From Desulfosporosinus meridiei DSM 13257 (GTDB taxonomy: Bacteria > Bacillota > Desulfitobacteriia > Desulfitobacteriales > Desulfitobacteriaceae), in contig NC_018515.1 of NCBI RefSeq assembly GCF_000231385.2, positions 1,492,501-1,556,500 on the forward strand: a stretch of DNA of 64,000 nucleotides, read 5' to 3'. Below the pieces are notes generated by a model, which had not been told where the DNA came from, did not search any database, and was given only the letters and a program-made list of their open reading frames with translations. The translations under genes were made by a program, and so were the position numbers. Below, in pieces: positions 1-8,308 of this stretch (the first letter of the stretch is position 1; the number at the start of each line of letters is the position of its first letter).

Positions 1-1
1 C

Positions 2-499
2 CATGATGTTAATGAAGCTTTTGTTCTGGCTGATAAGATCGGAATTATGAAGCAGGGGCGAATATTGCAAATGGATCAACCTCAGATACTCTATGAAAAC
101 CCCAATAGCCCGGAGATCGCTTTATTTTTAGGGGCTAGAAATGTTATCTATGGGCAACTATCCCAAGGGGTATTCCGAGCAGGTTCATTTAAATTAGCAG
201 TTCCGGGAAAAGAGGAACTCTACCAACAGTCGGGTTGGATCGTGCTTCGACCCGAGAACTTGAAATTATGCTCTGTCCCGGCAAGCACTAAATCCAGTCC
301 AACAAACAGGGATTTAATTCTGAGAGGCAGCGTCGAAAAATCTGTTTTTTCTCAAGGGTCTTATCATGTGACGGTTCAGATAGAATCACAATCAGTAAAC
401 CTTAGCTTCCCGGCAGATCAGAGTTCAAAGCCAGGTTTAGGAGAAGCTCTTGAGTTAACCTACGATCCACAGTCATTAGTTTTTATCCCGGAATACTGA
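2..499 (+). CDS. ABC transporter ATP-binding protein, C-terminal part
   Basis: The gene enters from the left edge, so only the last ~165 residues are visible. The reading frame opens on HDVNEAFVLADKIGIMKQGR, which is the H-loop (switch histidine) and following D-loop helix typical of import-type ABC ATPases of the PotA/CysA/ModC class. A roughly 100-residue beta-rich tail follows (RPENLKL and a later GSVEKSVF segment), resembling the TOBE ligand or regulatory domain of that class. It would power uptake of a small solute at the cytoplasmic face of the membrane. The substrate cannot be read from this fragment; molybdate, sulfate, iron or polyamine are all possible. The next gene starts 17 bases downstream. 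Confidence 0.85.
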   Translation, partial: HDVNEAFVLADKIGIMKQGRILQMDQPQILYENPNSPEIALFLGARNVIYGQLSQGVFRAGSFKLAVPGKEELYQQSGWIVLRPENLKLCSVPASTKSSPTNRDLILRGSVEKSVFSQGSYHVTVQIESQSVNLSFPADQSSKPGLGEALELTYDPQSLVFIPEY

Positions 500-515
500 C
501 CTAAAGGAGATCATT

Positions 516-1097
516 ATGCTTGATACACATGCTAGAAGATATATACAGCCGATTATTGATCTGACTGCAGATTTTCTTGATCGCTTAAAGATCACGGCCA
601 ATCAGGTGACTATAGCAGCTTTTGTGATGGGGATTGCTTCAGGATTTGCCATTCTCTTGGAGCAGCCGATTTTAGCAGTTTCCTTGCTCTGGTTTTCCGG
701 CTTCTTAGATGCTGTCGATGGTTCGATTGCCCGGAAACATAACGCTGCCAGTCCGTGGGGGACCTTAATGGATATTACCTTTGATAGACTTGTCGAGCTT
801 TCAGTAATCTTAGGACTGGCTTGGTGTTATCCCGGAGTTCGGTTTTTGCTGCTTCTGTTAACCGCGGGAATCATTTTTTCCATGACGGTTTTTTTAACCG
901 TTGGGGCATTGGTTGAAAAAACGGGTATTAAATCATTTTACTATCAGGCAGGACTGGCGGAGCGAACAGAAGGATTTATATTTCTTTCTCTTATGACTTT
1001 ATTTCCCGGAAGGATCAATATCTTTACAAGCTTGTTCATTCTTGCTGTGACTTTTACGGCTCTGCAAAGATTGAGGGAAGCAAAGAGAATATTATAA
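516..1097 (+). CDS. CDP-alcohol phosphatidyltransferase family protein
   Basis: This 193-residue membrane protein contains the full CDP-alcohol phosphotransferase signature, DAVDGSIAR followed by G-x3-D-x3-D (GTLMDITFDR) at about residues 68-94, where the aspartates bind two metal ions. The family transfers a phospho-alcohol group from a CDP-linked donor to an acceptor alcohol in phospholipid synthesis. Several hydrophobic segments surround the motif. The start has an AAAGGAG site (CTAAAGGAGATCATT before ATG). It sits in a run with a VTT-domain protein and a flippase-like protein, which suggests a membrane-lipid role. The precise acceptor (glycerol-phosphate, inositol or other) cannot be decided from sequence alone. 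Confidence 0.85.
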   Translation: MLDTHARRYIQPIIDLTADFLDRLKITANQVTIAAFVMGIASGFAILLEQPILAVSLLWFSGFLDAVDGSIARKHNAASPWGTLMDITFDRLVELSVILGLAWCYPGVRFLLLLLTAGIIFSMTVFLTVGALVEKTGIKSFYYQAGLAERTEGFIFLSLMTLFPGRINIFTSLFILAVTFTALQRLREAKRIL

Positions 1098-1212
1098 CTT
1101 TTTGCTAAGATCCCTCAATTAATCATAACAAAAATATTATTTGAATATATTATGGTCAGGTTATATAATGATGGATGTTGTGGTTAATACAAGATTAAAG
1201 GGAGGTGAAGAA

Positions 1213-1917
1213 TTGTCAATAAATAAGAAAAAATACACAGCTCTCCTGATTGCGGTCTTATCCTTAATCTTCATTGGATTGTATTTATTAATCCCTTCCC
1301 TGTCAGAACAACTGAATAAGTCAGTAAGTCTTCTTTCCCGTGCCGACATTAATGGTATGAGAGACTATTTAAGAGGTTTTGGTATCTGGGCACCGATAGT
1401 TTCCATGGCTCTAATGGTGTTTCAAGCCCTAGCCGCTCCCTTGCCGGCATTTGTAATTACTTTCGCTAATGCCTGGATTTTCGGTTGGGTTATGGGTGCT
1501 CTTTACTCCTGGACTGGAGCAATGATCGGGGCCTCCCTTTGTTATGTCATCGCCAAAGCTTTTGGGCGACCTGTCATTGAGAGAATGGTTGGCAAAAAGA
1601 GTTTGGAAACGACGGATAAATTTTTTGAAAAGTATGGTAAGCATTCCGTCATGATTGCCCGCTTATTACCGATTGTTCCATTTGATATTATCTCTTATGC
1701 AGCAGGCTTAACAACCATGGGGTTTTGGGAGTTTTTCTGGGCCACAGGCTTGGGTCAATTGCCGGCAACTATCGTTTATTCTTGGCTGGGAGAGAATATG
1801 TCTCCCACGGCCAAATACTCACTATGGGCTCTTTGTGGGTTTATGATACTCTTAATTATTAGTCTAGCCATTAAGAAAAGGTTTGATCAAAAGCTCACAG
1901 GAGATAATCATGCTTAA
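1213..1917 (+). CDS. TVP38/TMEM64 (VTT domain) membrane protein
   Basis: About 234 residues with an N-terminal membrane segment and a VTT/DedA-like core: FGWVMGA, then GASLCYVIAKAFGRP, then ARLLPIVPFDIISYAAGLT and GQLPATIVYSWLG. Proteins of this family are integral membrane proteins linked to phospholipid scrambling or transport and membrane homeostasis; the exact substrate is usually unknown. The TTG at 1213 is chosen because GGAGGTG at 1201-1207 lies five bases before it. An upstream in-frame extension to 1141 has no ribosome site. The stop overlaps the next start by 8 bases, so the two are probably translationally coupled. Confidence 0.8.
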   Translation: MSINKKKYTALLIAVLSLIFIGLYLLIPSLSEQLNKSVSLLSRADINGMRDYLRGFGIWAPIVSMALMVFQALAAPLPAFVITFANAWIFGWVMGALYSWTGAMIGASLCYVIAKAFGRPVIERMVGKKSLETTDKFFEKYGKHSVMIARLLPIVPFDIISYAAGLTTMGFWEFFWATGLGQLPATIVYSWLGENMSPTAKYSLWALCGFMILLIISLAIKKRFDQKLTGDNHA

Positions 1918-2866
1918 TAAAAACTTGAAGCTGTTGCTTAAAGTGCTCTTTTCCATAGCTCTTATAGGTTGGTTTATTAAAGCTTTTAATTGGTCTGAGA
2001 TTATTCTTGTACTCTCAGGAGTTAAACTGGGCTGGCTGGCCGCCGCTGTAGGGTGGATCGTTTTGGCTATGGTCGTCAGTACAGTCAAGTGGCATGCCAT
2101 AACAAAAGCACTAGGACTTAAACTCAGTTATAGAGAGTTGTGGCGCATTTATTGGGTAGGGATATTTTTTAACAATTTCCTTCCCTCCAGTATTGGTGGA
2201 GATGCGCTGCGGATACTTTGGGCAGCAAAATTGAGTGGAGACTCTCCCGGAGCCACATCTTCCGTAGTAATCGAAAGAATTTTGGCGACAACAGGGCTGG
2301 CTCTTTTAGGACTACTGGGGTGTATGTTTGTTGACAATCCCGATCAGAAGCTGATTTTCTTGTTTTGTCTGTTGATTATCCTGACTGCTGGCTTATTAGC
2401 TTTGGTAATTGGCGGGAAGGCTCCGAAATTTATCTTGGCCAGCCAAAATAAGCTTTGTCTATTCCTAGCCGGAATGACCAAGCATGGTCTGAAAGCTAAA
2501 AAGAATCCGCTTATCCTCGTCAGTGCGTTAGGATGGTCGGTAATATTTCAACTTTGTATCGTTGGCACGAACTACGCCCTGTTTCAAGGTCTTTCTCTGA
2601 ACATGATCGATGTGTTTAAGTCGGTCTATGTCATCCCGGCAACCTCAGTAGCCTCTATGCTGCCTTTAGGAATCAATGGCTATGGCCTGCGCGAGGGCGC
2701 CTATGTTATGCTCTTAACACCTTTTGGAGTGCCCAAAGCGGGAGCTTTTAGTGCTTCAGTTATATTTGCTTTCTTAGTTAGCGCTTGTAGCCTTTGGGGC
2801 GGTTGGATCTGGTTTACCTCAAGAGAAAAGAAACAACTATATAAATCAGAATCCACAACAGTCTAA
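1910..2866 (+). CDS. Lysylphosphatidylglycerol synthase TM-region / flippase-like membrane protein
   Basis: About 318 residues with eight or so hydrophobic segments and the family pattern FFNNFLPSSIGGDALRI near residue 85 and an ASMLPLGINGYGLREG stretch near residue 255. This matches the UPF0104/AglD-type domain found alone or as the flippase half of MprF. Standing alone, such proteins are thought to move lipids or lipid-linked sugars across the membrane. The ATG at 1910 has a GGAGAT site and overlaps the stop of the VTT gene. Linkage with a CDP-alcohol transferase and a VTT protein supports a lipid-handling operon; the lipid is not identifiable. Confidence 0.8.
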   Translation: MLNKNLKLLLKVLFSIALIGWFIKAFNWSEIILVLSGVKLGWLAAAVGWIVLAMVVSTVKWHAITKALGLKLSYRELWRIYWVGIFFNNFLPSSIGGDALRILWAAKLSGDSPGATSSVVIERILATTGLALLGLLGCMFVDNPDQKLIFLFCLLIILTAGLLALVIGGKAPKFILASQNKLCLFLAGMTKHGLKAKKNPLILVSALGWSVIFQLCIVGTNYALFQGLSLNMIDVFKSVYVIPATSVASMLPLGINGYGLREGAYVMLLTPFGVPKAGAFSASVIFAFLVSACSLWGGWIWFTSREKKQLYKSESTTV

Positions 2867-2898
2867 ATTAAATTTAATAACGAGGAGAGATTTTCAAG

Positions 2899-3603
2899 AT
2901 GAAATTCATGTCAAAAAGAACACTAAAAATGAGTAAGGTTTTATTATCCGCGGTTCTTTCAGTCGGTATTATCGCTTCCCTTAGTGGCTGTGGTTCAAAT
3001 GAATCTGCAAAAAATGCTGCTACCCCCCCGGTGGATTCCTCTAGCTCTAACTTAACAGTAAGCCAAGCGAATCCGATTGTTATTGATAAAGAAGCTAAAA
3101 CCGTTAAGGTATACACAGAAGTGAATGGCAAATACTTTGTTGAACCAACCCGTCATGGCGTGGTATTTAAAGATGGTTCAAACGGCTCAAAATCTGTGTT
3201 AAAAGCTTGGGGAAATCAAAACGACTTCTATAACGGCTTAGTCGATATCGGGGGCAAACCGGGAAATAATTTAAAGCTTGATTCCGTTGGAGTAGCTGTC
3301 GAAGGCCAGCCCCTGGATGTTTCTATCACCTGGGCCGGAGCCGGAAAAGAAATTCCTTTTGGAGATGCAATTATCGATTCAACTAAAAAAGATTTTGATT
3401 TCCGTTTTGGTGGCAATCAAGAAAATGCTAAGGCGAAAAACACGGGTTGTATTCTCTGCTTAGATAGTTGTCCCGTGGGTATCACCAGTAATGCTGCTCA
3501 TCCTACTAAGGATTTCGACAACAAAATTGCTGAATTTAAAGGAAACCAAGAGGTTCTGCCGGCAGATGGAACGCCTGTAGTTGTGACCTTTAAGCTTAAA
3601 TAG
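2899..3603 (+). CDS. YdjY-like lipoprotein with a Cys cluster
   Basis: 234 residues. The N-terminus is a lipoprotein signal (basic MKFMSKRTLKMSK, hydrophobic stretch, then SLSGC lipobox with Cys near residue 31). The rest resembles the YdjY domain: a 'VxVYTEVNGKYFVEPTRHGVVF' region, an EGQPLDVSITW region, and a C-terminal GCILCLDSCPVG segment with three cysteines spaced C-x2-C-x3-C. That spacing could hold metal, possibly an iron-sulfur centre, outside the membrane. The GAGGAGAG site lies just before the start. It heads a group with a small membrane protein and a C_GCAxxG_C_C protein, which hints at a redox role. Function is unproven. Confidence 0.7.
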   Translation: MKFMSKRTLKMSKVLLSAVLSVGIIASLSGCGSNESAKNAATPPVDSSSSNLTVSQANPIVIDKEAKTVKVYTEVNGKYFVEPTRHGVVFKDGSNGSKSVLKAWGNQNDFYNGLVDIGGKPGNNLKLDSVGVAVEGQPLDVSITWAGAGKEIPFGDAIIDSTKKDFDFRFGGNQENAKAKNTGCILCLDSCPVGITSNAAHPTKDFDNKIAEFKGNQEVLPADGTPVVVTFKLK

Positions 3604-3616
3604 GTGAGAATACACT

Positions 3617-4048
3617 ATGAATGTTAAACAAAGGAAATGGTTAAATGTCCTGGGCTCTGGACTGGTAGGATTTAATTTTGGGTTTGTTGCTGCACTTCTC
3701 CTGGCTCAATGGACTTGGTTGGAGCTTAGGTGTAACACGGGTTTAGCAATTCTGGTAGGAGTAGGGATCGGCTTAGGCATCGGCTTGTTTAGAACTGTCA
3801 AACACCCTTTAGTCGTAGAAGGTATTTCCCTGCTGGCTATGCTTATTTCTACGTTAGCTATCGCCGATGCTCAACTTTCAGCCCTCAAGATCCTCGCTGG
3901 GTATACCATCAGGGAAGGGCTTTTAATGCCTGATTTATCCTTGCAAGTTGCTAATATTATCTTTAGCCTCATAACTTTAGGGAGTCTTTTAGTTGCTTTT
4001 GTCCTCAATCGCAATAAACCCTTAAACTTTAATGATGGTGAGTATTAG
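3617..4048 (+). CDS. Small integral membrane protein, unknown function
   Basis: 143 residues with four hydrophobic segments (residues ~10-30, ~38-56, ~67-85 and ~112-134) and no recognised motif. It begins 13 bases after the YdjY-like lipoprotein gene, with GGTGAG before the ATG, and ends directly against the next start (stop TAG immediately followed by ATG). The tight spacing suggests co-transcription and a membrane partner for the flanking Cys-rich proteins. No family is recognised. Confidence 0.65.
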   Translation: MNVKQRKWLNVLGSGLVGFNFGFVAALLLAQWTWLELRCNTGLAILVGVGIGLGIGLFRTVKHPLVVEGISLLAMLISTLAIADAQLSALKILAGYTIREGLLMPDLSLQVANIIFSLITLGSLLVAFVLNRNKPLNFNDGEY

Positions 4049-4528
4049 ATGATGGGGGAGAGGTCTTTGCAAGAATCTAGAGCACAGGAAAGCAGGGTAC
4101 ATGGACTAAGCGGGCCGGATATAGCTAGAGAGGCCATGCAGCGAGGTCTTAATTGTTGTGAATCCGTTTTAACCGCCGCTAATGAAGTATGGAATCTTAA
4201 TCTAAGCTCAGACATGTTTTTTGCAGCTAAACTATTTAAAGAAGGAATGGGCAATGGCTGTACCTGTGGGGCTCTTGTGGGAATTGTTCTGGCCTCGGGA
4301 GTTATTCGAGAAAGATATGGCTTACCAGAAGATGAAGACCTGGCTAAACGGTTACACTCAAGTTTTAAACAAGAGTACAAGTCTTCTTGTTGTGCTGTAT
4401 TGCGAAAAAAACAATCGTTTTTTGATCGAATCAGCAAAAAGGGATGCATCCGTGTCACCGAAGGTGCAACTGCCATACTCGTTAAAGAGTGGGAAAACTT
4501 GCATCCATTAAAAGAAAAAATAACTTAA
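4049..4528 (+). CDS. C_GCAxxG_C_C family (putative redox) protein
   Basis: 159 residues with the Cys pattern that names the family: NCCESV near residue 33, GNGCTCGALVG near residue 70, SSCCAV near residue 114 and GCIRVTEGA near residue 134. The family is widespread in anaerobes and is thought to bind metal or carry redox-active cysteines; no enzyme activity is established. It has no signal peptide and follows the small membrane protein without a gap. Two adjacent ATG codons are possible starts. A bidirectional terminator follows. Confidence 0.75.
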   Translation: MMGERSLQESRAQESRVHGLSGPDIAREAMQRGLNCCESVLTAANEVWNLNLSSDMFFAAKLFKEGMGNGCTCGALVGIVLASGVIRERYGLPEDEDLAKRLHSSFKQEYKSSCCAVLRKKQSFFDRISKKGCIRVTEGATAILVKEWENLHPLKEKIT

Positions 4529-4544
4529 TATTTATACCAGAAAG

Positions 4545-4579
4545 AAATACCTCCCGAGGCTTAGCCACGGGAGGTATTT
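4545..4579. terminator. Bidirectional terminator between convergent genes
   Basis: A perfect 12-bp stem (AAATACCTCCCG with CGGGAGGTATTT) closes an 11-nt loop. It sits between the end of the plus-strand C_GCAxxG_C_C gene and the end of the minus-strand rhodanese gene. Confidence 0.85.
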
Positions 4580-4584
4580 GTTAT

Positions 4585-5103
4585 TTACTTGGCAACGTCA
4601 TATTTAGCTTCTTGCCAGGTAGTGATGCCACCGGGTAGTCTATATACCTCGTTAAAGCCCTGTTGTTTAGCGAGAACTGCTCCTACGTCGCTTCTGGCAC
4701 AAGCAACGTATCCACAGTATACAACAACGGTTTTACTCTTATCTTCTCCCAGCAGCTTGATAAAAGCTGCTTTTTGCTCATCGGTTGCATCTGCAAGTGT
4801 GGTCTTAGGAAGCTCGGCATTGACGGCCCCGGGGATATGTCCTTTCGCAAAGCTGTCCGCAGGCATGGTATCAATAATTATCAAAGCTTTCTTTTCATTA
4901 ACCCATTTGTTCAAGTCCTCAGTAGAAACAAGTTTATAGCCGCCGGCTTGAGTATCTTTCATGAACTTCATAGTAGCTTTTTCAATAGCGATTTCACTTC
5001 CATCAGGTGCCGTGCCTACCTTGCTGGCAGTTGGGGAGCATCCTGTAAAAGCAAAGATTGAGAGAATAAGTACAATCATTAACCCAAGGGATTTCCGTTT
5101 CAT
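4585..5103 (-). CDS. Rhodanese-like lipoprotein
   Basis: 172 residues. A lipoprotein signal (MKRKSLGLMIVLILSIFAF then TGC) is followed by a single rhodanese domain with IIDTMPADSFAKGHIPGAVN and an active-site loop VVYCGYVACARS containing the catalytic Cys. Rhodaneses move sulfane sulfur through a Cys persulfide; this one would act outside the membrane on sulfur compounds. The start at 5103 is supported by GAGGAGG seven bases upstream; a longer version adds a stretch without a ribosome site. The active loop has two cysteines (C-x4-C), so disulfide or thiol exchange is also possible. Confidence 0.85.
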   Translation of the reverse strand: MKRKSLGLMIVLILSIFAFTGCSPTASKVGTAPDGSEIAIEKATMKFMKDTQAGGYKLVSTEDLNKWVNEKKALIIIDTMPADSFAKGHIPGAVNAELPKTTLADATDEQKAAFIKLLGEDKSKTVVVYCGYVACARSDVGAVLAKQQGFNEVYRLPGGITTWQEAKYDVAK

Positions 5104-5154
5104 CAAATAACCTCCTCTTTTTTTGACAAGTCTCTTTCCTAGTACATTATACAT

Positions 5155-5453
5155 AAGGTGTAAACAAATTCCAATATGTTATTCAATATTTATTATGAAT
5201 TTACATAACTAATAATGAATAAATAAGTTGCTTTCTTCCACATAACTGAGCCTGACGACTTCACTTCTGTTTTTTTATATAAAATGTTTCGGCTAGATTT
5301 CATACGGAAGCTATTGTTTGACCACGTGTTTCGAAATTCGTTCTAATTGGACACTGTTATTAATTAAAAGTTAATAATACTGTGCTCCTTTCGACACACT
5401 TCACTACTTCAACATGAGATAATTAGCGAGACCAGAATTGAAGGAGGTATTGA
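5155..5453. other. AT-rich intergenic stretch with an inverted repeat
   Basis: About 300 bases between divergent genes. The only clear structure is an imperfect inverted repeat at 5352-5384 (CACTGTTATTAA with TTAATAATACTGTG around a 7-base centre), which could be an operator for the surface-protein gene. No gene or RNA was recognised. Confidence 0.4.
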
Positions 5454-7202
5454 ATGAGCAAAAAGATAGTTGCCTTGATCCTTATTTTATGCAGCTGTAT
5501 TATGTTTGGCAGACCGGGATATGCAGTTGCAATTGAGCAGGATTCAGGCGCTGAAGAATCAGAAAGAGCCGAAGTGGACAGGCTGTCTGGGCTAACAAAA
5601 TTTGAGACTGCTAAGATAATCTCTGAATATTATTGCAGTGGTAAAGCTAAGAACGTAATACTCTCAACGGGCAATGATTTTGCAGATGCATTATCTGCAA
5701 GTGTCTTAGCTCACGAGAAGGAGGCCCCTATACTCTTAGTTGATTATGCAGTGGAAAACTCGAAAGATGCTTTTGATTTCTGCACAGAACATCTTGATAA
5801 AAGCGGTACGGTTTATATTATTGGTGGTACCGGAATTATAGGGGAAGAATTCGAAGCTAAACTTAGCGAACTTGGATTTACGAAGGTGATCAGAATTGCT
5901 GGACTGGACAGATATGATACATCTTATCAGATTGCCTGTTCTCTTAATAAGGTAATGTCCACAGTAGTTATAACCTCCGGCGAACAATATGCCGATGCCT
6001 TAAGTATATCTAGCTTTGCGGCAAATAAAGGATGGCCGATTCTCTTATCCCCCCATGGTGAACTGCCTCAAGAGATAAAGACATTCCTGCAAGAAAAAAA
6101 ACCTTTGCAAGTATACATAGCTGGGGGAGCAGGGGTGATCTCTGATAATGTTAAATCGGAAATAGAAAGTGTCCTGCCCCAAGCGAGTATCCAACGATTG
6201 ATGGGAGAAACTAGGTTTGATACAAATGTGGCTATTGCAGAAACCTTCGCACCAAATCCATCAACCATCTACCTAGCAACTGGGTACGGGTTTGCCGATG
6301 CTCTAGCTGGGAGTATCGTAGCAGCCAAGTCGGGAAATCCTATTATATTTATCGACCCTTCAGTCCCCACACTGCCTAGATCAACTGCGAGTTACTTTGC
6401 GAAACTTTATGCAAATATCCAAAACCCCAGGCTGGTCTCTTTTGGCGGCAGCGGAGTTGTAAAGGATGAGATAATAAAAAGTTCAAGAGACTTGATTTGG
6501 GGTGCTGCCAGAGAGACGAGTATCTATTCTATAGATGATATTTCTGCTGCCGTTACTCAAAAGGAAGAGTATTCTTTGCCAACTACCCTTCAAGCAAGGT
6601 TATACAACAGTGAAGTTATTGAGGTGCCTGTTCAGTGGAATCCTAACTTCGTGGATACTGGCAAAATAGGATTGCTAATCTATGAAGGAATTGTTGATGG
6701 TTATAGTAAAAACATTAAACTTAATTTTACGGTCAAAGAACCGGTGTCAATCCCAATAGCCCAATACACTACTTATTTTGATGCCGCTCATCTAAATCGG
6801 ACAGAGAACCTTCGCCTCGCTGCCAAGGCTCTTGATGGTAAACTACTAGCTCCCGGAGAACGTTTTTCTTTTAACGAAAGTGTCGGTGAGCGGACAGTCC
6901 AAGCGGGTTATAAAGAGGCTATGGTTATCGTGGGAGATGCTTTTGTTCCAGGGCTTGGGGGCGGAGTATGCCAAGTTTCTTCGACACTATATAATGCTGT
7001 TACTCTAGCCAATTTGCAAATTATTGAAAGGCACCCTCATTCTCTACCCGTCGATTATGTTCCTCCTGGTCATGATGCAACTGTTAGTTATCCAATCCTT
7101 GATTTAAAGTTTAGAAACAATAGAAAGGTTCCTATTCTGATTCGCAGTATCGTTGCTGAAAATACCCTAACCTTTCAACTCTATGAAAAGAGCGAAAAAT
7201 AA
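5454..7202 (+). CDS. Cell-wall-binding repeat (CWB2) and VanW domain surface protein
   Basis: 582 residues. A signal peptide (residues 1-25) leads into three CWB2 repeats at about 42-135, 137-235 and 240-345, each with the 'RLxGxxRFxTA...VILATGxxFADALSA' pattern; these anchor proteins to cell-wall polymers. A short beta-rich linker (~355-430) precedes a VanW/YoaR-type domain (~435-570) with LLAPGERFSFNESVGERT and GGGVCQVSSTLYNA. VanW domains are common on Firmicute surfaces, but their activity is not established. GGAGG lies before the ATG, and a perfect terminator follows. It is a stand-alone gene. Confidence 0.85.
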   Translation: MSKKIVALILILCSCIMFGRPGYAVAIEQDSGAEESERAEVDRLSGLTKFETAKIISEYYCSGKAKNVILSTGNDFADALSASVLAHEKEAPILLVDYAVENSKDAFDFCTEHLDKSGTVYIIGGTGIIGEEFEAKLSELGFTKVIRIAGLDRYDTSYQIACSLNKVMSTVVITSGEQYADALSISSFAANKGWPILLSPHGELPQEIKTFLQEKKPLQVYIAGGAGVISDNVKSEIESVLPQASIQRLMGETRFDTNVAIAETFAPNPSTIYLATGYGFADALAGSIVAAKSGNPIIFIDPSVPTLPRSTASYFAKLYANIQNPRLVSFGGSGVVKDEIIKSSRDLIWGAARETSIYSIDDISAAVTQKEEYSLPTTLQARLYNSEVIEVPVQWNPNFVDTGKIGLLIYEGIVDGYSKNIKLNFTVKEPVSIPIAQYTTYFDAAHLNRTENLRLAAKALDGKLLAPGERFSFNESVGERTVQAGYKEAMVIVGDAFVPGLGGGVCQVSSTLYNAVTLANLQIIERHPHSLPVDYVPPGHDATVSYPILDLKFRNNRKVPILIRSIVAENTLTFQLYEKSEK

Positions 7203-7203
7203 T

Positions 7204-7234
7204 GCAAATCGGCCGTAAAATACGGCCGATTTGC
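7204..7234 (+). terminator. Intrinsic terminator of the CWB2/VanW gene
   Basis: A perfect 14-bp stem (GCAAATCGGCCGTA) with an AAA loop starts right after the stop codon, followed by TGTGTTT. Confidence 0.85.
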
Positions 7235-7245
7235 TGTGTTTAAGA

Positions 7246-7431
7246 TTATCCGGTTTTTGCCTCTCCCCTAGCTATTCTATAGTATTTATTTAGTTCTTCA
7301 TCGAGATCCTGACTTAACTTAATAACGGAGGGATCGGAGATGCTTTTACCTTGCCTCACAGTGTAGCATAGTTCTTTACGCAGATCCTCAATAGTCGCCA
7401 GTAAAATCTTCAGATCTTTTGATATTTTCAT
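7246..7431 (-). CDS. Spo0E-like sporulation regulatory protein
   Basis: A 61-residue protein resembling Spo0E-family aspartyl-phosphate phosphatases: a helix IEDLRKELCYTVRQG, then SDPSVIKLSQDLDEELNKYY, which carries the SxxLDxxxxxY signature. In Bacillus these proteins dephosphorylate Spo0A~P and delay sporulation. The start at 7431 follows GAGGAGGGG, but the spacing is only about two bases. A longer frame upstream lacks a ribosome site. The match rests on the short signature and size, so the family call is good but the target is inferred. Confidence 0.75.
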   Translation of the reverse strand: MKISKDLKILLATIEDLRKELCYTVRQGKSISDPSVIKLSQDLDEELNKYYRIARGEAKTG

Positions 7432-7607
7432 CCCCTCCTCTTTTAAGGAGATAATAGCAGAAATTGGATGTGGAAAGTGTGACTCAAATCTCAATTTAGC
7501 TGTGTTAATTTCATCAAAGTTGTTGGAATATATTAACTAATCCCTTTCAAATAGTTTTCAGCTATTTAGCAAAAGCTAAGCGTAAAGTATTGAAAGGAGC
7601 AAGTAAA

Positions 7608-8225
7608 ATGAAAGTACTTGATAATCTTAATAGGGTTGCAAGGTATATGAATGTTAGCAGAAATATGAAAGATTCTATCCCTGTTGGTTTCTTAAGTGGT
7701 CTGGTGGGAACACTTGCTATGGATCTTAGCAACATAATCTTTAAGAAATCCGGGGTCAGCGAAAAGACCTATGCTCAATATGCCGGATCTGTCATGATAA
7801 GTCCTTTTAGACTATTATTTAAGGAAAATCGAATTTTAGGGCAGATCCTCCACTTGATTACAGGCTCAATTATGGGTATTCCCTTATTTACTGTTCTGAA
7901 AAAAACCGGAAAGGATAATTATCTTTTCAAAGGTGCCATATATGGTACATTTACTTGGGAACTTCTCTATTCATTTGGGCTAAGGTATAGAGTTTTCAGA
8001 ACAAAGGCCTATTCTACGAGAACCCACATGACTACATTAATTGACAACCTGGTATATGGCTTTTCCTCTGCGGCAACTATGGTTTTTTTAACAGATAAGT
8101 CAGTTTTCCCACATGCCAGCAAAAAGCAAATGGAGACACGACAAATAAGTGAATTATCCCAGAGCAGCATTGATCCCAGGGATGAATTTTTAGATGATTA
8201 TAGTGATGAAGTAAGACTTCATTAA
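7608..8225 (+). CDS. Integral membrane protein of unknown function
   Basis: 205 residues with hydrophobic segments near residues 24-44, 82-104, 113-130 and 146-166, and a polar acidic C-terminal tail. The GTLAMDLSN segment near residue 35 is the most distinctive stretch, but no family was recognised. AAAGGAG lies about eight bases before the ATG. The gene is monocistronic and shares a terminator with the convergent cation transporter gene. Confidence 0.6.
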   Translation: MKVLDNLNRVARYMNVSRNMKDSIPVGFLSGLVGTLAMDLSNIIFKKSGVSEKTYAQYAGSVMISPFRLLFKENRILGQILHLITGSIMGIPLFTVLKKTGKDNYLFKGAIYGTFTWELLYSFGLRYRVFRTKAYSTRTHMTTLIDNLVYGFSSAATMVFLTDKSVFPHASKKQMETRQISELSQSSIDPRDEFLDDYSDEVRLH

Positions 8226-8275
8226 TGGTTTGCGCTCCTTCAGCCAGTTTGTTGGGAGTGGAAGCAGAACTAATG

Positions 8276-8308
8276 AAATCAGATACCTCAAACTGAGGTA
8301 TCTGATTT
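8276..8308. terminator. Bidirectional intrinsic terminator
   Basis: A perfect 15-bp stem (AAATCAGATACCTCA) with an AAC loop ends at the stop codon of the minus-strand transporter gene. A/T runs on both sides let it serve both convergent genes. Confidence 0.85.

Noticed and set aside
1141-1212. Upstream start for the VTT protein
   Set aside because: No ribosome site, whereas TTG at 1213 follows GGAGGTG at ideal spacing.
4045-4476. 143-residue minus-strand open frame over the C_GCAxxG_C_C gene
   Set aside because: The plus-strand gene has clear family motifs; the antisense frame has none.
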